From positions 744,001 through 808,000 of the forward strand of contig CAWBDF010000007.1 in the NCBI GenBank assembly GCA_963787485.1: 64,000 nt of DNA, read 5' to 3'. This DNA is from Bog-473 sp963787485 (GTDB lineage: Bacteria; Actinomycetota; Acidimicrobiia; Acidimicrobiales; RAAP-2). Of this stretch, positions 1 through 7,628 are shown one piece after another; within the stretch, counting starts at the first letter, position 1; the number at the start of each line of letters is the position of its first letter. Both the position numbers and the translations under genes were made by a program. The notes under the pieces were generated by a model. The model made no database searches, was not told the origin of the DNA, and saw nothing but the letters and a program-made list of their open reading frames with translations.

Positions 1-41
1 CAGAAGAAGAGATCCGCATTGCTCGTAACGATCGGGTTGCG

Positions 42-857
42 ATGCAGACACAGTCCGATTTCGACACCGCCCTGCAAGCGCTCGACCCCGACGCCGCCCG
101 CCCCGAGACGGTGATGGAGTCTTTCAAGCTGACCCTGGGTTTCTCGGGCCGGACCGTCCTCGAGGACATCAATGTCTCAATCAAGCGTGGACTTATCACC
201 GCGCTCATTGGGCCGACCGGCTCGGGCAAGTCCACCTTCCTCCGGACGTTGAACCGGATGAACGACCGCGTGCCCGGGTTCACCCGGCAGGGTGACATCA
301 ACCTCGACGACGAGAGCCTCTGGGCGTCGCACGTCGACCTCCTGACGCTGCGCCGGCGGGTGGGCATGCTCTTCCAACGTCCGAACCCGTTTCCCATGTC
401 GATCCGCGACAACGTGGTGGCCGGGGTGAAGGCCCACCGCATCGCCAAGGGCAAGCAGCTCGACGTGGTGTGCGAGCGGCGGCTGACCGAGGTGGGCCTG
501 TGGGACGCCGTGAAGGACCGCCTCAACGACTCCCCCTTCCGGCTCTCGGGCGGCCAGCAGCAGCTGCTCTGCCTCGCCCGCGCCCTGGCGGTCGGGCCCG
601 AGGTCCTCCTCCTCGACGAGCCGACGTCCGCCCTCGACCCGATTACGACCGAGTCGATCGAGGCCTTGTTGAAGACCTTGGCGCCCGCGCTGACTTTGAT
701 CGTCGTGACGCACAACCTCGGCCAGGCGATGCGGGTCTCGCACCACACGATGTTCTTCTACCAAGCGCGACTCACCGAGTACGGACCGACGGAGCAACTG
801 TTCAGCAAACCCCAGCATCCCGACACCGAGCGGTACGTCACGGGTCGGATGGGATAG
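42..857 (+). CDS. pstB: Phosphate ABC transporter ATP-binding protein PstB
   Basis: ATPase subunit that powers high-affinity phosphate import through PstCA at the membrane. Walker A GPTGSGKST lies at residues 57-65, the PstB-typical Q-loop stretch FQRPNPFPMSIRDNV near 110-125, the ABC signature LSGGQQQ near 168 and Walker B LLLDEP near 190. At 271 aa it is slightly longer than usual (about 250). An ATG at 114 would give 247 aa and a more typical N-terminus, and the frame stays open to the window edge, so the start is uncertain. It precedes pstS, whereas pstB is usually last in pst operons. No PhoU follows in the window. Confidence 0.93.
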   Translation: MQTQSDFDTALQALDPDAARPETVMESFKLTLGFSGRTVLEDINVSIKRGLITALIGPTGSGKSTFLRTLNRMNDRVPGFTRQGDINLDDESLWASHVDLLTLRRRVGMLFQRPNPFPMSIRDNVVAGVKAHRIAKGKQLDVVCERRLTEVGLWDAVKDRLNDSPFRLSGGQQQLLCLARALAVGPEVLLLDEPTSALDPITTESIEALLKTLAPALTLIVVTHNLGQAMRVSHHTMFFYQARLTEYGPTEQLFSKPQHPDTERYVTGRMG

Positions 858-957
858 AGAGCGGCCCGGTGCGGCAGCCTCGGTTCGGCCGGCAGAGCGT
901 CGTCGTGCCCGGCATGGGCGCTCCGGATCCGACACATCGACACACCAACCCACACGG

Positions 958-999
958 CAACACCCAGACACCAACACCCAGACACCAACACCCAGACAC
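958..999. repeat. 14-bp tandem repeat (3 copies) before pstS
   Basis: Three perfect copies of caacacccagacac at 958-971, 972-985 and 986-999. They end directly at the AGGAGA ribosome-binding site of pstS (from 1001), so the array sits in the pstB-pstS gap and probably in the transcript leader. Confidence 0.95.
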
Positions 1000-1012
1000 A
1001 AGGAGAGAACCT

Positions 1013-2137
1013 GTGAAGACATCCATGCGCGCGACACGCCTCTGGGGCGGGGTGCTCATCGCGGTGACGTCGGGGCTGGCCCTCGGCTCAGCCGCGCTCG
1101 CCTCGCCAGCGTCTGCCGCCGTCAAGCTGCCGAGCAGCGGCGTGGAGAAGCCGGCGGGGGGCACGGTCACCGAGACCGGCAGCACCCTGCTCTACCCCCT
1201 CTTCAACCTGTGGGCGAGTGGCTACGACGAGCAGTACCCGAGCACCACCGTCCAAACGGCGGGCACCGGTTCGGGCACCGGGATCTCCGAGGCGGAGAAC
1301 GGCACGACCGACATCGGCGCCTCCGACGCCTACCTGTCGCCCAGCGTGACGGCCTCGAGCCCGCACCTCAAGAACATCCCGCTGGCCATCTCGGCCCAGC
1401 TGGTGGCCTACAACATCCCGGGTGTCACGGCACACCTGAAGCTGAACGGCAAGGTGCTCTCGGCGATCTACCAGGGTCAGATCACGAAGTGGAACGACTC
1501 GCAGATCGCCAGCGCCAACCCCGGGATCACGCTCCCGGCGACTCCGATCGTGACGCTGCACCGCTCCGACAGCAGCGGTGACACCTTCCTGTTCACCAGC
1601 TACCTGTCCAAGGCCGACGCCTCGGGGTGGGGCACCAAGATCGGCTACAACACGACGGTGCCGTGGCCGAACGCGCCGGGCGCCCTGGGCGAGACCGGCA
1701 ACTCGGGCATGGTGTCGGGCTGCAAGGCCACGGTGGGCTGCGTCGCGTACATTGGCATCAGCTACCAGACGCAGGTGCTGCAGGCCGGCCTGTTCTACGC
1801 CGCCCTGGGGAACGCCAAGGGCCAATACGTCCAGCCCACCGCCGCGGCGATTCAGACCGAGGCGGCCTACTTCATCAAGAAGACCCCGGCGAACGGCACG
1901 ATCTCGTTGATCTACGGCGCGGCCAACGGCGGCTACCCGATCGTCAACTACGAGTACGCCATCGTCTCGAACAGCCAGGCCTCCTCCACGGCGGCCAAGA
2001 ACATCCGCTCGGTTCTCGAGTTCGCCGTCAACCTGAAGCAGGGTTCCGCGTCGTCGTACCTGAGCCAGGTCAACTTCCAGCCGTTGCCGGCGAAGGTGAC
2101 CGCCCAGTCGCTCAAGCAGATCCTGGGCATCTCCTAA
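1013..2137 (+). CDS. pstS: Phosphate-binding protein PstS
   Basis: Extracytoplasmic phosphate receptor of the Pst transporter, about 374 aa. The GTG start at 1013 is chosen because AGGAGAG lies just upstream and a clear signal peptide follows (basic residues 6-9, hydrophobic core about 12-30, AxA-type cleavage near residues 33-36). The mature part carries the PstS phosphate-binding segment TGSTLLYPL and a TGSGTGISE stretch. No lipobox cysteine is present, so it appears to be secreted rather than lipid-anchored, unlike many Gram-positive PstS proteins. The frame is open far upstream to 470, but that part is a shadow of pstB. The next gene starts immediately after the stop. Confidence 0.93.
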   Translation: MKTSMRATRLWGGVLIAVTSGLALGSAALASPASAAVKLPSSGVEKPAGGTVTETGSTLLYPLFNLWASGYDEQYPSTTVQTAGTGSGTGISEAENGTTDIGASDAYLSPSVTASSPHLKNIPLAISAQLVAYNIPGVTAHLKLNGKVLSAIYQGQITKWNDSQIASANPGITLPATPIVTLHRSDSSGDTFLFTSYLSKADASGWGTKIGYNTTVPWPNAPGALGETGNSGMVSGCKATVGCVAYIGISYQTQVLQAGLFYAALGNAKGQYVQPTAAAIQTEAAYFIKKTPANGTISLIYGAANGGYPIVNYEYAIVSNSQASSTAAKNIRSVLEFAVNLKQGSASSYLSQVNFQPLPAKVTAQSLKQILGIS

Positions 2138-3231
2138 ATGACGACCGTTGGCGGCGTGGCGGGGTCCATCCCCGCCACGCCGCAGACGGAACCTTTGGGC
2201 AAGCCGCCGTGGCCCCGCCGGGCCGCGGCGTTCGCGCGTCACAACGAGGAGAACGGGTGGCGCACGGTGGCGTGGATCGCCGTGCTGCTCCCCCTCGCCG
2301 CGCTGGTCTTCGCGGTGACCGTGCTCGCCGTTGAAGGCCTGGCCCGCCGTGCGGGTCAACGGTTGGTACTTCCTCTATGGCCGCACCTGGACCGACGGGA
2401 CCGGCGCCTACGGGGCCACGGTCACCACCCACGGGGTGGCCCACTTGCAGGGGGCCCGGTTCGGCGCCTGGGCGATCATCTGGGGCACCCTGGCCTCGTC
2501 GGTGATCGCCATCGTGATCGCCGTGCCCCTCTCCATCGGGGCGGCCTTCGCCCTGACCGAGCGGCTGCCCACGTGGATCTCACGGCCCCTCGGCTTCACT
2601 ATTGAGATCCTGGCCGGCATTCCGAGCGTGGTCATCGGCCTGTGGGGCATCTTGACGTTCGGCCCGTGGTTGGCCAGCAACGTCTATCCGATCATCGCCG
2701 ACAACATGCCCGACGTCCCGGTCCTGCGCTACTTCGGCAACCCGCACGGGTCTGGAGAGGGCCTGTTGACGGCGGGCATCGTCCTCGCGCTCATGATCGT
2801 CCCGATCATCGCCTCGACCACGCCGCGACCTGTTCCAGCAGGTGCCCCCACTGCCCAAAGAAGGGGCCTCGGCACTGGGCATGACGGACTGGGAGGTGGC
2901 CAACAAGGTGACCCTGCCCTGGGTGCGCTCGGGCATCATCGGCGCCACCGTGCTCGGGCTGGGACGCGCCCTGGGCGAGACCATCGCCGTCGCCATGATC
3001 GGCGGGGCCATCCTCACCATTCCGAAGACCGTCTACGAGCCCTTCACGACCATCGCCGCCACGATCTTGACCCAGCTCGACGGGGCGCTGACCGACGGTA
3101 CCGGCTTCTACGTGGCCACCCTGGCCGAGCTGGCACTCGTTCTGGCCGTCATTTCGGTCGTCGTCAACCTGGTGGCCCGGCTCATCGTCAACCGGACCGG
3201 ACGCATCGGCGCTCCGGTCGGAGGCGCCTGA
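2138..3231 (+). CDS. pstC: Phosphate ABC transporter permease PstC, interrupted by two 1-bp shifts
   Basis: Membrane permease of the Pst importer. The protein is recognisable only by joining three frames: 2138 to about 2333 (N-terminus and first membrane helix), about 2334 to 2822 (including IEILAGIPSVVIGLWG), and about 2824 to 3231 (PPLPKEGASALGMTDWE, LGRALGETIAVAMIGG). Each junction is repaired by removing one base: a G in GAAGGCC near 2334 and a C near 2823, which restores the expected IASTTRDLFQQVPPLPKEG. Joined length is about 363 aa, normal for PstC. It starts directly after the pstS stop, and its TGA overlaps the pstA ATG. Either sequencing indels or a true pseudogene; the intact residues favour the former. 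Confidence 0.85.
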
Positions 3232-4215
3232 TGTCGACCCTCGCCGCCGCCCCCACGACTCGGCGCCGGCGCGCCTCGACGATCGCTGTGGCGGGTTCTC
3301 ACCTACGTCGCGCTGGTCCTCATCATGGCTCCGGCCGCCTGGCTCCTCATCGGCGTTCTGGCGCGGGCGTGGCCGCACTGGCGATGGAGCGTGCTGTGGA
3401 CGCAGCTCACGCCGACCGGTGGGGGCCTGCGCGACCAGATCCTCGGCACCTTGATCATCATGCTCTGCGTGTTCGTGCTCGCGGGTTCGGTGGGCGTAAT
3501 GGCCGGCATCCACCTGGCCGAATTCAGCCGGTCAGGTCCCGTCGGTCGTCGCGTCAGCGGCCCGCTCCGGACGGCGTCGGACATCCTCTCGGGCTTCCCC
3601 TCCATCGTGCTCGGCTACGTGGGCTACGTGGCGTTGGTCGTCGGTCTCGGGTGGAAGTTCTCTCTCCTCCCCGCCGTGATCATCCTCTCCATCATGGTCG
3701 TGCCCTACATCGCCAAGACCACCGAGAACTCGCTGCGCCAGGTGCCGACGGGCTACCGCGAAGGTGCCGAGGCGCTGGGCATGTCGGCCGGCTACGGACT
3801 TCGGAAGGTGGTGCTCAAGAGCGCTCTGCCCGGCATCGTCACCGGACTCCTGCTCGCCCTGGCCATCGCCTGCGGGGAGACCGCGCCCCTGATCTACACC
3901 GCGGGATTCTCGAACACCCTTCCCCACTCGGCGCTCCACGCGGAGTTCCCCTACTTGACCTATGTGGTGTTCACCTTCTACAACGACCCGTCGGTGCAGA
4001 AGAACTACCTCTCCTACGACGCCGCGCTGATCCTGGTCGTGATCGTCATGATCCTCCTCGTGGCGAGCCGGATCATCGTGGCCCGCACGCAGCGGCACTC
4101 CGAGAGTGCCCGGTCGGATCCGCTGAACCGCCGGATCTTCGGCCGTTTCCGCACCGACCCCAGCCGGGCGGAGCCCCGGATCGGGCCGTCCGTCGGCGAC
4201 CTGCCGACCACCTGA
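3231..4215 (+). CDS. pstA: Phosphate ABC transporter permease PstA, one apparent 1-bp shift
   Basis: Second permease subunit of the phosphate importer. The ATG at 3231 overlaps the pstC stop. The first ~15 residues (MSTLAAAPTTRRRR) are in one frame; from about 3277 the protein continues one base later with RRSLWRVLTYVALVLIM and multiple membrane helices. Conserved permease motifs follow: SGFPSIVLG, IAKTTENSLRQVP, EGAEALGMSAGYGL and ACGETAPLIYTAGF. Removing one base at about 3273-3280 gives about 327 aa. If the shift were real, translation would have to restart at ATG 3325, losing part of helix 1. Confidence 0.85.
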
Positions 4216-4338
4216 GCCTGCGACCCCCGCTCGGCTGCGGCGCCCGTCGCCGGGTGCGCTCTAAAGTGGCGCCGGTCAGACTGCACCGCACGAAGACGAG
4301 CCACTTGGAGCAAGGCCAAATGGAGAAAGGGCTGGGCG

Positions 4339-4906
4339 TTGAGCGCAGGACCTGAGTGGGGGCCGCTGGCCCGCCTGGCCGGGATCTGGGAGGGCGAGCA
4401 GGGTGAGGACGTCGCCTTCGACAACGAGACCGGGAAGATCGGCCTCACTCCCTATCGCGAGCACATCGACTTCAAGCCGTTCGGACCGGTGGAGAACGGT
4501 GCCCAGGTGCTCTACGGGCTCGACTACCGGATGGCGGCCTGGAGGGGCACCGAGGGGAACCCGTTCCAGACCGAGGTGGGGTACTGGCTCTGGGACGCTG
4601 CCGAGCGCCAGGTCTTCCGCTGCTTCCTCATCCCGCGTGGTTCGGCCATCATCGCCGGCGGCACCGTCGCCCCCGACGCCACCGTCTGGACGCTCCAGGC
4701 CGACGCCGGCGTGCACACGTACGGGATCCTCTCGAACAGGTGGCTCGAGCAGCACGCCCGCGCGATCCGCTACGAGCTCACCGTCGACACCAGCGTCGAG
4801 GCCCAGCTGACCTACACGGAGACCTCGGTGATCCAGCACGCCAAGGTGCCCGACGCGCTGCAGCCACACCGATCGCAACACCCTGCAGCGGATCGACGAG
4901 ACCTAG
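4339..4906 (+). CDS. Heme-binding beta-barrel (FABP/nitrobindin-like) protein, C-terminal frameshift
   Basis: Resembles the DUF1794/FABP-like family related to nitrobindins, small ten-stranded barrels that bind heme and react with nitrogen oxides. Starts at TTG 4339 behind AAAGGG, with the family opening LARLAGIWEGEQGED. The unbroken frame runs to 4998 with a low-complexity tail that overlaps the next gene. Dropping one C in the run near 4864 gives a proper ending HTDRNTLQRIDET and a stop at 4904-4906, about 188 aa and clear of the next gene. The ending in that frame matches the conserved C-terminal His-containing strand of the family, so an insertion error is likely. Confidence 0.75.
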
Positions 4907-4927
4907 CGGCGAGCAAGGGGAGCCACC

Positions 4928-5641
4928 GTGCTGCTGCTGCACGAGGTGCACCGGGTGTCGGGGCCCCACACCGAGGCCTTCGAGGCGGCGTTCCGTGACC
5001 GGCTGCTACCGGCCCTGGCCGCCACCGAGTCCTGCCGCCTCCTGTGGTTCCTCCGGGTGGCCCACGGCGGTGCCCCGTCCCTCACGGTGGTGACCGTGAC
5101 CGGGTGCCGCGACGCCAACGCCTGGGCCGAACTGGCCGAGCGAGTCCGCACCGGTGACCTGTCTCAATGGGCTTCGGACGTCGACGCCATGCGGCACACC
5201 TGCGAGGCCAAGATTCTCGTCCCGGTGCCGTGGTCGCCGTTGCAGCACATCGATCTGGCGACGGTCCCGACCAGCGGGGTCACCCACGCGGCGAGCCTGT
5301 TCATGGAGGACACCGCCCTCCCATTCCCCGGCGGGTTGCGGGCCTATGTGGAGAAGGCCGGCCGCGTCTACGACGATCCGGTGCGAGGACGACGCCACGA
5401 GAGCGCCCGAGCCATAGAGCTCGAGGCCGCCTTCCAGCCGCTCTACGGATCGCACCACACCAACGAGGTGATCCTCTGGCAACGCGTGGTCGACCACGAC
5501 GCGCTCCTCTATCTGCTGGCCAACGACCGGTCGCAGGCGGGTGGCAAGGCGGGCGAATCCTGGCTCGACGAGGCGCTGGCCGCCCGCGACCGATGGGAGA
5601 GCCGTCTCCTGCGCGCCGTGGAGTGGTCGCCGCTGTACTGA
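4928..5641 (+). CDS. Hypothetical protein, possibly NIPSNAP/dimeric alpha-beta barrel-like
   Basis: 237 aa from GTG 4928, preceded by AAGGGGAG. Soluble, no signal peptide. The N-terminal part (HEVHRVSGPHTEAFEAAFRD) looks like the start of a NIPSNAP or EthD-type ferredoxin-like fold, and the pattern may repeat in the C-terminal half, but no catalytic motif is recognised. It follows the barrel gene by 21 bp and may be cotranscribed. The stop codon lies in a 12-bp tandem repeat that supplies further in-frame TGA codons. Confidence 0.6.
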   Translation: MLLLHEVHRVSGPHTEAFEAAFRDRLLPALAATESCRLLWFLRVAHGGAPSLTVVTVTGCRDANAWAELAERVRTGDLSQWASDVDAMRHTCEAKILVPVPWSPLQHIDLATVPTSGVTHAASLFMEDTALPFPGGLRAYVEKAGRVYDDPVRGRRHESARAIELEAAFQPLYGSHHTNEVILWQRVVDHDALLYLLANDRSQAGGKAGESWLDEALAARDRWESRLLRAVEWSPLY

Positions 5642-5666
5642 CAGCTGTACTGACAGCTGTACTGAC
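5633..5666. repeat. 12-bp tandem repeat carrying serial in-frame stops
   Basis: Copies of ctgtactgacag at 5633-5644 and 5645-5656, then ten bases of a third at 5657-5666. The first copy contains the stop of the upstream gene. Because the unit is a multiple of three, each copy offers another in-frame TGA. Confidence 0.92.
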
Positions 5667-5760
5667 GCCGTGCCGACCGATGCGCCGACTTCGGGTCCTC
5701 AGCCGCAACCGGCACACAATTGGCACCCGGCACATCGGCGCGGCCCTTTAGCGTGGCAAG

Positions 5761-6246
5761 GTGGCCGTCGATCACATGGACGCAATGAACTGGCTTCGGC
5801 CGTCCAGCAGACTCTGGAGGATGCGCCGGGCCGAGGCGACCACGGTCACCGTGGTGTGCGCGGCGGGCGTCGGCCTGGTGTTCCTCGAGGCCCAGGGCCC
5901 CCTGGCCGCTCTGGTGAGCGTGGGCGCCGTCGCCGTGGGCGGAGCGGCCCTGGCCTGGTTCCTCCGGCGCCGTGTGGGAGCCTGGCGCTACCTCGAACGG
6001 GGCGAGGACCTGCTCGTGGCGCGCGGAGTCTTGGTCCGGCGCCTCTCGGTCGTCCCCTACGGTCGGATGCAGTTCGTGGAAGTGACGGCCGGGCCGATCG
6101 AACGACTCTTCCAGCTGGCCACGGTGAAGCTCCACACCGCGGCGGCGGCCAGCGACGCCCGCATCCCCGGCCTCGAGACCGAAGAGGCCGGCCGGCTGCG
6201 GGACCGCCTGACCGAGCTGGGCGAGGCCATGGCGGCGGGCATGTGA
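5761..6246 (+). CDS. Small PH-domain (bPH2/YdbS-like) membrane protein
   Basis: 161 aa. Two adjacent membrane helices (about residues 25-65) are followed by a bacterial PH-like domain with the family segments ARGVLVRRLSVVPYGRMQFVEV and LATVKLHTA. YdbS-type proteins are usually encoded next to a larger YdbT-type protein with several such domains, as here. The GTG at 5761 is used; ATG 5776 or 5785 are alternatives and no strong ribosome site distinguishes them. Its ATGTGA end overlaps the GTG of the next gene, so the two are translationally coupled. Function in the envelope is not established. Confidence 0.8.
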   Translation: MAVDHMDAMNWLRPSSRLWRMRRAEATTVTVVCAAGVGLVFLEAQGPLAALVSVGAVAVGGAALAWFLRRRVGAWRYLERGEDLLVARGVLVRRLSVVPYGRMQFVEVTAGPIERLFQLATVKLHTAAAASDARIPGLETEEAGRLRDRLTELGEAMAAGM

Positions 6247-7628
6247 CAGCCGGTCCGACACGGTTGGACGCCGGTGCCCGCCACGATGGAGACGGTGAGG
6301 GAGGCGGTGAGGGAGGCGACGGTGAGTGGCAGCGCCTCCACCCGCTCTCGCCCGTCGCACGAATTGGACGCCTGGTGCCGGCGCTGGTCTTCCTGGCCCT
6401 CGTCTCGAGCGTCCACTCCCGGGTGGAGAACGCCACGGCCGAGCGCGACTACATCGTCGTCATCACGCTCGTCTCCGCGCTCTACGGCTACATCCGCTAC
6501 ATCGTCACCCGGTGGCGCTTCGAGGGAGAGACGCTGCGCATTGAGACCGGGCTGATCCGGCGGGACTCGCGTCGTCTCCCCTTGGCCCGAATCCAGGCGG
6601 TCGACGTGGTGCGGCCCCTGCTGGCCCGCCTCCTCGGGGTGTCCGAGCTGCGGGTGCGCCTGGCCGGCTCGGGTTCGACGGACGGGCGCCTGGCCTACCT
6701 CTCGTCCGCCCAAGCCGACGAGCTCCGCCTGATCCTGCTGGCCCGGCACCGCCCGGCCCAACCCGACGCGGCGAAGGACGGTCCGGGACTGCCCTTGGCC
6801 GTGGTGACGACGGGCCGGCTGCTCGGCTCGGTGCTGCTGTCGCTCGTCTCCATGGTGCTGATCGGTACCGTCGCCTCGCTGGCCCTCCTCGACCAGTTCG
6901 AGCCCCGGACGGCGGCGGCGGCCACCGGGTTCCTCGCCGTGTACCTGATCAGCTTCGCCGGCGTGGTGTGGCGGCGGCTGTCGGGGCAGTACGCCTTCAT
7001 CGCCGTCGAGGGTCCTGAAGGGGTCCGCATCAACCGGGGACTCCTCCAGACGATCGCCGAGACGGTGCCCTACGGGAGGATCCAGGCCGTCCGTCAGGTC
7101 GAGCCGCTGTTGTGGCGACCGTTCGGCTGGTGCCGCCTCGAAGTGGACGTGGCCGGGGCCACGGCGCGCAACCAACGGGGCGAAGGGACGAGCGTAGTGC
7201 GCAAGGCTCTCCTGCCGGTCGGCTCACGACAGGACTCGTGGCACCTGTTGGGCCGGCTGCTCGGCGCGCCGGACCCGCCCGGGACCCGCCCGCCGCCCCG
7301 GGCCCGGCTGAAGGCACCCCTCAGCTACCACTTTCTCTCCGCCGGCCATGACGACGCGCACGCCGTGTGCGTGACCGGACGGATCAACCGCACGACGACG
7401 TGGGTCCCCCTCGAGAAGACCCAGAGCGTCCGGCGAACCCAGGGTCCCCTGCAGCGGCACTTCGGTCTGGCCACGGTGCACGTCGACGTGGCCGGTAAGC
7501 GCACCCACGGTCAGTTCCGCGACCGCGACGTGGCCGAGGCCGACCGGCTCGTCGAGTCGCTCTCGGCCGCCGGCCGCTCCGCCCGGCTCCGCCGGCCAGC
7601 CGCCGAGGCGGTCACCCGCTCGCCCTGA
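6243..7628 (+). CDS. Multi-PH-domain (bPH2/YdbT-like) membrane protein
   Basis: About 461 aa from GTG 6243, which overlaps the preceding stop by 4 bp. The N-terminus has a Gly/Glu/Asp-rich stretch encoded by an imperfect ggtgagggaggc repeat. Two pairs of membrane helices (about residues 45-80 and 195-250) alternate with three bPH2-like segments: RIETGLIRRDSRRLPLARIQ, INRGLLQTIAETVPYGRIQ and VTGRINRTTTWVPLEKTQ. It pairs with the smaller bPH2 protein upstream. The frame is open further 5', but that part is antisense-style shadow. It ends convergently with, and 17 bp inside, the next minus-strand gene. Confidence 0.8.
   Translation: MTAGPTRLDAGARHDGDGEGGGEGGDGEWQRLHPLSPVARIGRLVPALVFLALVSSVHSRVENATAERDYIVVITLVSALYGYIRYIVTRWRFEGETLRIETGLIRRDSRRLPLARIQAVDVVRPLLARLLGVSELRVRLAGSGSTDGRLAYLSSAQADELRLILLARHRPAQPDAAKDGPGLPLAVVTTGRLLGSVLLSLVSMVLIGTVASLALLDQFEPRTAAAATGFLAVYLISFAGVVWRRLSGQYAFIAVEGPEGVRINRGLLQTIAETVPYGRIQAVRQVEPLLWRPFGWCRLEVDVAGATARNQRGEGTSVVRKALLPVGSRQDSWHLLGRLLGAPDPPGTRPPPRARLKAPLSYHFLSAGHDDAHAVCVTGRINRTTTWVPLEKTQSVRRTQGPLQRHFGLATVHVDVAGKRTHGQFRDRDVAEADRLVESLSAAGRSARLRRPAAEAVTRSP

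Noticed and set aside
1088..2359. Long minus-strand open frame (423 codons) opposite pstS
   Set aside because: Arg/Gly/Val-rich shadow typical of G+C-rich DNA; PstS on the other strand is unequivocal.
5541..6242. Long N-terminal extension of the multi-PH protein
   Set aside because: It would overlap two other genes and has no domain pattern; GTG 6243 overlapping the previous stop fits better.
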